DNA of 64,000 nucleotides from CAVZZG01 sp963779685. Its GTDB lineage: Bacteria > Actinomycetota > Thermoleophilia > Gaiellales > F1-60-MAGs149. The translations under genes and the position numbers were made by a program. Positions 25,754 through 34,808 of the stretch are shown here, piece after piece. Where the stretch lies: positions 1,426,001 to 1,490,000 of the forward strand of contig CAVZZG010000003.1 in the NCBI GenBank assembly GCA_963779685.1. Direction: 5' to 3'. Under the pieces are notes generated by a model, which made no database searches, was not told where the DNA came from, and worked only from the letters and a program-made list of their open reading frames with translations. Within the stretch, counting starts at the first letter, position 1. Every line of letters begins with the position of its first letter.

Positions 25754-26453
25754 AGAGGTCGAGCCAGCGCCCGAACATGCCGCGGGCGAGCTCCTGCATG
25801 CGGGGCATCTGGCGGCTGAACTCGGCAAGCACGGCGTCGGAGCCGCCCGCACCGAGCACCCGGTCGGCGTAGGCGGCGTAGGCGGGGATCGTCGCCCACT
25901 CCTCCCCCATCGCCTCGTCGACCTCGACGTGGAACTGCACGCCGTAGGCCTTCGGACCCCAGCGGAATGCCTGGTTCGCGTAGGCCGGCGAGCCGATCAG
26001 CCGCACCGCCCCCTCCGGCAGATCGAAGGTATCGCCGTGCCACTGCAGCGAGGGGAACGTCGCCGGTAGCCCGCCCATGACCGGATCGTCGCGGCCCTCG
26101 TCGGTCAGCCGCACCTCCAGCACGCCCACCTCCGGCGCCGGACCCGGATAGACCCGGGAGCCGAGCGCGGCCGCCAGCAGCTGGACGCCGAGGCAGGCTC
26201 CCCAGAACGGCACCCCGGCCCGGACGGCCTCGCCGATGGCCGCCACCTCGTCGCGGAGCCAGGGATGGTCGTCCACCTCGTACACGCCCATCGGGCCGCC
26301 CATGGCCACGATCGCGTCGAACCCGGCCCACTCGGGAAGCGGCTCGCCCTCGTCGAGTTCGACCCGCACGATCTCCGCGCCACGCTCTCGCAGGACGTCC
26401 TCGTAGACCCCCGGGGGCTCGCAGGCGATGTGCTGGAGGACGAGGACCTTCAC
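25752..26453 (-). CDS. Class I glutamine amidotransferase (GMP-synthase-like GATase)
   Basis: A 233-residue amidotransferase domain. Seen are VLVLQHIACEPPGVYEDVL, AMGGPMGVYEVDDHPWL, the nucleophile loop PFWGACLGVQLLAAALGS (Cys), and the His/Glu pair in YGVQFHVEVDEAM. It belongs to the YfeJ/GuaA-like stand-alone group, whose ammonia acceptor is usually unknown. The GTG start overlaps the radA stop by four bases (GTGA), so it is cotranscribed with radA, an association without an obvious functional reason. A strong hairpin follows the stop. Confidence 0.85.
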   Translation of the reverse strand: MKVLVLQHIACEPPGVYEDVLRERGAEIVRVELDEGEPLPEWAGFDAIVAMGGPMGVYEVDDHPWLRDEVAAIGEAVRAGVPFWGACLGVQLLAAALGSRVYPGPAPEVGVLEVRLTDEGRDDPVMGGLPATFPSLQWHGDTFDLPEGAVRLIGSPAYANQAFRWGPKAYGVQFHVEVDEAMGEEWATIPAYAAYADRVLGAGGSDAVLAEFSRQMPRMQELARGMFGRWLDL

Positions 26454-27799
26454 GAACCCTCCGTGAGGACGATCTGGATCGCCTCGACGAGCGTCTGGGC
26501 AGTGCGCAGGCTCGTCCCGGCCACGCCGAGCGTACCCGACGGGGCGATGGCGTGCGTGAGGCCGAGACGCTGGGCCTCGCGGATCCGGCGCTCCGGCTGC
26601 GACACGGGTCGCAGGCGACCGGTGAGCCCGATCTCGCCGAAGGCCATGAGCGGCCCGGTCGGCTGGGCACGGTGCGCCGAGGCGATGGCGAGCGCGACGG
26701 CCAGGTCGGCCGCCGGCTCGTCGATGTCGACGCCGCCGGCCACGTTGACGAAGACGTCGCACGACCCGACCTGAACACCCGCATGTCGCGACAGCACGGC
26801 GAGGATCATCGCCAGCCGGTTCCGGTCGATGCCGGTGGCCAGGCGCCGCGGCATCGCCAGCTCCGAGGGCGCGACGAGAGCCTGCACCTCGAGGAGCAAC
26901 GGGCGGCTGCCCTCGACGGCGCAGGCCGCCACCGAGCCGGGACCGCCGAGCTCGCACCGTCCGAGCAGCGCGGACGGATCGACGACGGGCGCGAGCCCCG
27001 ACCCGGTCATCTCGAAGACGCCGAGCTCGCTGGTCGAGCCGAAGCGGTTCTTCATCGCCCGCAGCACCCGGAGCCCGCTCGTCCGCTCGCCCTCGAACAT
27101 GAGCACGACGTCGACGAGATGCTCGAGCACCTTCGGCCCTGCGACCGCCCCGTCCTTCGTCACGTGCCCCACCAGGACGATGGCGATCTCGTGCTCCTTC
27201 GCCACGCGCATGAGGCGCCCGGCCACCTCGCGGACCTGGGCCACTGAGCCGGGCGCCGACCCGATGTCGGGCGACCACAGGGTCTGCACGGAATCGATCA
27301 CGGCCACCGCCGGGCGCTCGGCCACCAGGGTGGCGACGACGGCGTCGAGATCCGTCTCCGCGACCACGCCGATGCGGCCTGCGCCACCGATCCGCTCGGC
27401 GCGCATGCGAACCTGGGCCGGCGACTCCTCGCCACACACCAGCACCACGGGATGGTGCGCCGCGAGCTGTGCGAGGGCCATCGTCGCCAGCGTCGACTTG
27501 CCGATGCCCGGGTCGCCACCGATGAGCACCAGCGAGCCGGACACGAGTCCGCCGCCGAGCACGCGGTCGAGCTCGTTGATACCGGTCGCGAGGCGGTCGT
27601 GACGCGCTGCCACCACCTCGCCCAACGGTTGCGATCGCCGCACCGGCGCGCCCGCGGTCGTGCGGCCGCGGGCGGTTGTCGGCGGCACGTCCTCCTCGAC
27701 CAGCGACCCCCACGCCTCGCAAGCCGGGCAGCGGCCGTGCCACTTCACCTGCACGGCACCGCACTCCTGGCACGCGTAGCGGGTGCGGGCGGCGAGCAT
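26450..27799 (-). CDS. radA: DNA repair protein RadA (Sms)
   Basis: A 449-residue protein with the three RadA parts. First, an N-terminal C4 zinc finger (YACQECGAVQVKWHGRCPAC). Second, a RecA-like ATPase with Walker A GGDPGIGKST and the RadA-specific KNRFG motif. Third, a C-terminal Lon-protease-like domain (VFVNVAGGVDIDEPAADLAV). RadA promotes branch migration and D-loop extension in recombination. The ATG at 27799 is used; upstream codons in the longer frame overlap the divergent dehydrogenase. Its position between clpC and disA is the conserved Gram-positive one. Confidence 0.96.
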   Translation of the reverse strand: MLAARTRYACQECGAVQVKWHGRCPACEAWGSLVEEDVPPTTARGRTTAGAPVRRSQPLGEVVAARHDRLATGINELDRVLGGGLVSGSLVLIGGDPGIGKSTLATMALAQLAAHHPVVLVCGEESPAQVRMRAERIGGAGRIGVVAETDLDAVVATLVAERPAVAVIDSVQTLWSPDIGSAPGSVAQVREVAGRLMRVAKEHEIAIVLVGHVTKDGAVAGPKVLEHLVDVVLMFEGERTSGLRVLRAMKNRFGSTSELGVFEMTGSGLAPVVDPSALLGRCELGGPGSVAACAVEGSRPLLLEVQALVAPSELAMPRRLATGIDRNRLAMILAVLSRHAGVQVGSCDVFVNVAGGVDIDEPAADLAVALAIASAHRAQPTGPLMAFGEIGLTGRLRPVSQPERRIREAQRLGLTHAIAPSGTLGVAGTSLRTAQTLVEAIQIVLTEGS

Positions 27800-27841
27800 G
27801 CCATGCAGCCTACCGGCAGGGGCGGCTACCCTCTCGTCGTC

Positions 27842-28867
27842 GTGCGCGCGATCGCCATAACCGCCACCGACGGGCCTGCGGGTGCCGCACTGCACGAGCT
27901 GGAGCGGCCCGAGCCGGGGCCCGGCGAGGTGCGGATCGCGCTCGCGGCGTCGTCACTCAACCACGCCGACCTGTGGGCCGCACACGGACTCCCGCGCACC
28001 GAGCGCCGCTTCCCGTTCGTGCTCGGCGTTGACGGCGCCGGAGTCGTCGACGCCGCTGGCGCGGGCGTGGCCGCGTCGCGGCTCGGCGAGGAGGTCGTGG
28101 TCAACCCGGTTCTGGGGTGCGGAGCGTGCACGTACTGCACGGCCGGCGACATCATGCTCTGCCGGCAGTTCCGGATGGTCGGCGAGCACGTCGACGGCAC
28201 CCACGCCGACGCCGTCGTCGTGCCCGCCCGGTGCGCCGTGCCACGCCCGCCCGAGCTCACGGCGCTCGAGGCCGCGGCCGGGGCCACCGTGTGGGCGACG
28301 GCGTACCGCATGCTGTTCACCCGCGCGCGGGCACGACCGGCCGAAACGGTGCTGATCCACGGCATCGGCGGCGGCGTCGCCACCGCGGCGCTCCAGCTGG
28401 CATCCGCCGCAGGCATGCGTTGCGTGGTCACCTCCTCCGATGACGCGAAACTCGATGCGGCCCGCGCACTGGGGGCGGTTGCGGGTGTCAACTACCGCAC
28501 GGCCGACGTCGTGCCGGCCATCCGCGACGCCGTGGGCGCGGTCGAGATCGTGATCGACGCCGTTGGCCCGGCCGTCTGGGCGCCCAGCTTCCGGGTGCTC
28601 GCCGCCGGGGGGCGGCTGGTGACCTGCGCCAGCGGCGGGGCGGCGGAAGGGACGGTCCCGGCGGCCCATGTCTTCTGGCGCCAGCTTGAGCTGCTGGGCT
28701 CGACGATGGCTTCGGACGGTGAGTTCCGGGCGGCCCTCCGCGCGGTCGTGGCGAACGACATACGCGCGCCGGTCGACCGGGTCGTCGCGCTCGCGGACGT
28801 CCCCGTGGCGCTCATGGCGCTCGACCGGGGCGAGCAGTTCGGCAAGATCGTCGTCGATCGCACCTGA
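27842..28867 (+). CDS. Zinc-binding alcohol dehydrogenase / quinone oxidoreductase family protein
   Basis: A 341-residue medium-chain dehydrogenase. The GroES-like N-domain includes SSLNHADLWAAHG and LGVDGAGVVDAAG. A structural-zinc cysteine cluster is present (CGACTYCTAGDIMLC), and the cofactor fold is VLIHGIGGGVATAALQLA. The usual GHE of the catalytic zinc site is GVD here, so catalytic zinc binding is doubtful and it may act as a quinone oxidoreductase. GTG start at 27842, divergent from radA. The substrate is not predictable. Confidence 0.82.
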   Translation: MRAIAITATDGPAGAALHELERPEPGPGEVRIALAASSLNHADLWAAHGLPRTERRFPFVLGVDGAGVVDAAGAGVAASRLGEEVVVNPVLGCGACTYCTAGDIMLCRQFRMVGEHVDGTHADAVVVPARCAVPRPPELTALEAAAGATVWATAYRMLFTRARARPAETVLIHGIGGGVATAALQLASAAGMRCVVTSSDDAKLDAARALGAVAGVNYRTADVVPAIRDAVGAVEIVIDAVGPAVWAPSFRVLAAGGRLVTCASGGAAEGTVPAAHVFWRQLELLGSTMASDGEFRAALRAVVANDIRAPVDRVVALADVPVALMALDRGEQFGKIVVDRT

Positions 28868-28880
28868 CATCACGCTCCGG

Positions 28881-29873
28881 TCAGACGACCGCCCGCGCGG
28901 CAGCGATGAACGCCTCGACCGCTGCGGGACGCGTCCGGTCGCGGGCCCAGGCCAGTGCGATCATGCGGGGGGCGATCTCATCGCCGAACGGCAGCACCAC
29001 GGCGGGCCCGGCGCTCTCCCCGCGTTCGACCGCCAGCGAGCCCATCACGGCATGCCCGAGCCCGATGCCGACCAGGCGCTGCAGGGTGAGGTTGTCGTCC
29101 GTCGTGAACAGGACGTCGGGATGAATGCCGCGCTGCCCGAGCACGCCCGCGGGATCGAACGCCGTCTCCCAGTTCGTCCAGCAGATCATGGGCAGGCCGT
29201 GCAGCGCCTCGAGCGGCACCGGTACGGTCCGGCGCAGCGGGCTGTCCGGGGGAGCGAGGAGCACGAAGGCATCGCGCACGAGGTCGATCGCGTCGAACCG
29301 GCCGTCCAGCCAGGTGGTGAGGGTGAAGGTCAGATCGAGATCGCCCGCGGCGACGGCGTCGAGCAGAGCGCGCTCGTCCCCGCGATCGTCGAGGCGCAGC
29401 TCTACCTGGGGCATGCTCCGCCGGAACTCCCGCACCACCTCCGGCAGGATGTGCGCGCCGGCGGACTGGAAGGTGCCGACGCGGAGTCGCCCGGCCTCCG
29501 CGGCCGCAAGCGCGCGGAGATCGGCCGCGGCGATGTCGAGCCGCGCCAGGATGCGCCGGGCGTGGCGGATCAGGATCTCGCCGGCCGGCGTCGGCCGAAC
29601 CGGGCTCGGCCCCGCCGAGCGGTCGAGCACGCGGTCGCCCACGACCCGTTCCAGAGCGGCGATCTGCTGCGAGATGGCCGACTGGGCATAGCCCAGCCCG
29701 CGGGCCGCGCGCGAGAACGAGGCCGAGTCGGCAACGGCCACCAGCGCACGCAGGTGGCGGATCTCGACGCCCGAAAGATGATCAGATTCAGTGATTGATA
29801 TGAAGTCTATCTCGCATTTGAGCGATTGACAATTGTCGCCGATACTAGAGTCAACCGACCAGGGAGCCACCAA
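28881..29873 (-). CDS. LysR-family transcriptional regulator
   Basis: The N-terminal helix-turn-helix is classical: EIRHLRALVAVADSASFSRA, then ARGLGYAQSAISQQIAALE and VVGDRVLDRS. The periplasmic-binding-like effector domain follows (RLRVGTFQSAGAHILPEVV). The start is a problem: the natural family start would be near 29768, but only GTC, CTT and similar codons are there. The first standard start codons are the TTG/GTG at 29873/29870, which add about 35 unconserved residues and abut the small plus-strand ORF. The target is likely the divergent 34-codon gene and/or the adjacent transporters. Effector unknown. Confidence 0.85.
   Translation of the reverse strand: MVAPWSVDSSIGDNCQSLKCEIDFISITESDHLSGVEIRHLRALVAVADSASFSRAARGLGYAQSAISQQIAALERVVGDRVLDRSAGPSPVRPTPAGEILIRHARRILARLDIAAADLRALAAAEAGRLRVGTFQSAGAHILPEVVREFRRSMPQVELRLDDRGDERALLDAVAAGDLDLTFTLTTWLDGRFDAIDLVRDAFVLLAPPDSPLRRTVPVPLEALHGLPMICWTNWETAFDPAGVLGQRGIHPDVLFTTDDNLTLQRLVGIGLGHAVMGSLAVERGESAGPAVVLPFGDEIAPRMIALAWARDRTRPAAVEAFIAAARAVV
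29828..29837. promoter_or_regulatory. Palindrome in the LysR / small-ORF divergent region
   Basis: GACAATTGTC is a perfect 10-bp palindrome about 35 bp upstream of the 34-codon ORF. It overlaps a TTGACA at 29826-29831 that could be a -35 box for the plus strand. LysR regulators bind dyad sites in such positions. Assignment is inference. Confidence 0.35.
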
Positions 29874-29977
29874 TGGCCACCATCGTCATTGCCGTCATCG
29901 CACTTATCGTCATCCCCGCCGGCGCCCTCATCGCAGGCGTCGACTCGCGCCAGCTGAACACGCGCAACTGGAGCTAG
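29873..29977 (+). CDS. Small single-helix membrane peptide (34 residues), divergent from LysR gene
   Basis: An ATG at 29873 is preceded by AGGGAG at 29861-29866, six bases upstream, a good ribosome site. The 34 codons encode a hydrophobic helix (TIVIAVIALIVIPAGALIAG) followed by a short polar tail (VDSRQLNTRNWS) ending at TAG 29977. The composition is that of a real bitopic small protein, with the polar end carrying one Asp and two Arg. No homologue is known to me. It may be a regulatory partner of the adjacent LysR gene or transporters. Confidence 0.5.
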   Translation: MATIVIAVIALIVIPAGALIAGVDSRQLNTRNWS

Positions 29978-30091
29978 GCGCCCGTCGAAAGCCAGGGGCC
30001 CGGCGCGGCGAGCTGGCGTCGTGGCGGAGGTGGCTCGGTCTAGGAGCTCGCCGCGCCGGTGACCACCGACCTTACTCCTCCGCGTGAGGCG

Positions 30092-31024
30092 TTACAAGGT
30101 CGCCGAGTCGGGCCTGCGGGCCAGCTGCAGCACGATCACGGCAGCCACGACGGTCGCCCCGCCGAGCACCTGAGTCGGCGTCAGCCGCTGCTCGAGCCAC
30201 GCCCAGGCGAGCACGATCGCGACCACGGACTCGAGCATCAGCGTGATCGCGCTGCGCGTCGGACCGATGCGGGCGACGCCGGCGAGGAACAGCACGAACG
30301 GCACGGCGCTTCCGAACACCGCACCGCCGAGCACGAGGCACCAGCCGGGTACCGACCCGGAGAGATTGCCGCCGAGGGGCACCTGGGCCCCCAGCACGTC
30401 CACCGGGTAGTTCCAGATCGGCGCCAGCGTGAGACTCCAGACGACGACCGCCGCCAGCCCGGCGACGCCCAGCACGACCTGCGGCGGCCGGTCGCGCAGC
30501 AGCCGCGAGGCATGGGTGGCGTAGTAGCTGAAGATCAGCATCGTGGTGATCGCGAACACGAGCCCGGGCCCCGAGAGGCTGGAGAAGCTCTTACCGCCGA
30601 CGTCGAGCACGAGCGCGAGGCCGGCGATGGCGATTCCGGTCGAGACCCAGACCGATCGCTGCTGCCGGTGTCGCCAGAGCAGGTAGCTCCAGAGCGCGAT
30701 CAGGAACGGGCTCATGTACTCGATCATGAGGACGAGTCCGATGTCCAGGCGGGCGATCGCCTCGGCGTACGTCCACTGCATGAACGCCAGCCCGGCGACC
30801 CCGAACAGGGCGAGCTCGAGCAGCGCGGCCCGCGGCATCCGCAACTGCTCGCGGAAGCGGAGGATCGCCCAGGTGAGCAATACGACCGCCATTCCGGCGA
30901 GACGACCGGTGACGATGTACCGCGCCGGCAGGCCGTTGTCGATCAGGACGATGGACACGGGCCCGTTGGCCGCGAAGAGCAACGCCGAGAAGACCACCAG
31001 GCCGTAGCCGGACACGCGCACCAT
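30092..31024 (-). CDS. EamA/DMT-superfamily transporter (first of tandem pair)
   Basis: A 310-residue protein with about ten hydrophobic segments in two EamA repeats (for example GLVVFSALLFAANGPVSIVL early, and GPTRSAITLMLESVVAIVLAW late). DMT carriers export amino acids, nucleosides or other metabolites; the substrate here is unknown. It is a diverged paralogue of the next gene: matching stretches include EAIARLDIGLVL, GGNLS and RIGPTR. The gap between them is 19 bp, so a tandem duplication transcribed together is likely. Confidence 0.88.
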   Translation of the reverse strand: MVRVSGYGLVVFSALLFAANGPVSIVLIDNGLPARYIVTGRLAGMAVVLLTWAILRFREQLRMPRAALLELALFGVAGLAFMQWTYAEAIARLDIGLVLMIEYMSPFLIALWSYLLWRHRQQRSVWVSTGIAIAGLALVLDVGGKSFSSLSGPGLVFAITTMLIFSYYATHASRLLRDRPPQVVLGVAGLAAVVVWSLTLAPIWNYPVDVLGAQVPLGGNLSGSVPGWCLVLGGAVFGSAVPFVLFLAGVARIGPTRSAITLMLESVVAIVLAWAWLEQRLTPTQVLGGATVVAAVIVLQLARRPDSATL

Positions 31025-31043
31025 CGAAGCCTACACGTTTGAG

Positions 31044-32000
31044 CTACCGCGCTAGTGCAATATCTCGGGCACGCGCGAGCTGCACCATGAAGACCGCGCC
31101 GAACACGAGGGCGCAGCCAACCAGTTGCGATGCCGTGAGCCGCTGGTCGATCCACAGCCAGGCGGCGGCGACGGCGATCACCGGCTCGATCGAACCGGTG
31201 ATGACGGCCCGCGTCGGCCCGATCCGGCCGATGCCGAGCAGGTACAGGAGGTAGGGCAGCACCGTGCCGGCGAGGGTCGTGTAGAGCAGCACGGCGATGC
31301 CGGGCACGATGACGTCGGAGAGGTTCCCGCCGAGCGAGACGTCACCGGTGAGGATGTCCGTCGGGTACGCCCAGAGCGGCGCGAACGTCAGCGTCCAGAA
31401 GACGGCGGCGGCGGTCGCCCCCACGCCGAGGACGACCGGCGTCGGCGACCGGCCGAGGAGCTTCTCGCCGTGCACCGCGTAGTAGGCGAAGAGAAGGCAG
31501 TTGGCGGTCGCGAAGGCGAGACCGGCGGCCGGCAATGCGGCGAAGGCGTCCGACCCGACGCCGAGCGCCAGCACGAGGCCGACGATGGCGACGATCATGG
31601 CCAGCCACACCACGCGCGGCTGGTGTTCGTGCCGGACGACCCGGCACCAGATCGCGGTCGGGAACGAGGCGGCGTAGGCGAACGTCAGCACCAGGCCGAC
31701 ATCGATCCGCGCGATCGCCTCGGTGAGCGTCCACTGCAGGATGGCGATCCCGAGCAGGCCGAACCCGAGGATCTCGGCCAGCTGTCTCCCTCGCGGCAGC
31801 CGATCGCGGTAGGCCACGAGCGTCCAGGCACCGAACACCAGGCACAACGCGATCAGCCGGCTGGCCGCCAGGTACCGCGCCGGCAACGGGCCGTCGATGA
31901 GCACCCGCGACAGCGGCTGATTGACGCCGAACAGGAACGCCGCGCCGAGCACCATGCCGTAGCCGGAGGCGCTCGGGTGGGATCGACCGGTACGGACCAC
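31044..32000 (-). CDS. EamA/DMT-superfamily transporter (second of tandem pair)
   Basis: A 318-residue, ten-helix carrier closely related in layout to its neighbour. Shared landmarks are LLFGVNQPLSRVLIDG-like opening, EAIARIDVGLVLTFAYAAS, GGNLSDVIVPG and GIGRIGPTRAVITGSIEPVI. GTG start at 32000. It lies upstream of the paralogue in transcription order. The clpC 3' hairpin sits between this gene and clpC, separating the two units. The divergence between the copies suggests an old duplication or two related substrates. Confidence 0.88.
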   Translation of the reverse strand: MVRTGRSHPSASGYGMVLGAAFLFGVNQPLSRVLIDGPLPARYLAASRLIALCLVFGAWTLVAYRDRLPRGRQLAEILGFGLLGIAILQWTLTEAIARIDVGLVLTFAYAASFPTAIWCRVVRHEHQPRVVWLAMIVAIVGLVLALGVGSDAFAALPAAGLAFATANCLLFAYYAVHGEKLLGRSPTPVVLGVGATAAAVFWTLTFAPLWAYPTDILTGDVSLGGNLSDVIVPGIAVLLYTTLAGTVLPYLLYLLGIGRIGPTRAVITGSIEPVIAVAAAWLWIDQRLTASQLVGCALVFGAVFMVQLARARDIALAR

Positions 32001-32026
32001 GCCCGGAATGGTTCACGGACTCCCGG

Positions 32027-32057
32027 TCTCGATCCACCGCCTCGCGGTGGATCGAGA
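32027..32057 (-). terminator. Perfect 14-bp-stem hairpin at the 3' end of clpC
   Basis: An inverted repeat with a three-base loop ends two bases from the clpC stop codon. Its core ATCCACCGC-NNN-GCGGTGGAT is identical to that of the hairpin behind secG at 4556-4590. No T-run follows. It may be a factor-dependent terminator, an RNA-stability element, or a dispersed palindromic repeat favoured at gene ends. Confidence 0.5.
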
Positions 32058-32058
32058 A

Positions 32059-34587
<2,529 letters not shown>

Positions 34588-34602
34588 GCCTCAGCCCTCC
34601 TT

Positions 34603-34668
34603 TCCTTGGACGCCCGGGGCGTGAGCTGCCCCGCCGACCGGGCGGAAGTGGTCTCCTTGGACGGCCGG
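34603..34668 (-). promoter_or_regulatory. Direct repeats in the clpC leader
   Basis: TCCTTGGACG-N-CCGG occurs twice on the plus strand, at 34603-34617 and 34654-34668 (one mismatch over 15 bases). A -10-like TACACT lies just upstream on the minus strand. The proximal copy overlaps the ribosome-binding site. They could be sites for a clpC regulator; they do not match the HspR (HAIR) or CtsR consensus as I know them. Confidence 0.4.
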
Positions 34669-34808
34669 TGAGTGTACCACGCGCCCCCCGGATGCCCGGG
34701 GCTTCGGAGGCATGGCTGGTTCCCTCATCCCCGGCTACATCGGCAGGCCCCAGGAGCCTCTTGAGCCCGGGGGGCCGATACCGGGCGCAGCGCGGCTAGC
34801 ATCCAGCA

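Noticed and set aside
26454..27773. Minus-strand extension of the amidotransferase to 27773 (673 codons)
   Set aside because: The added region is an out-of-frame reading of radA; the true GTG start overlaps the radA stop.
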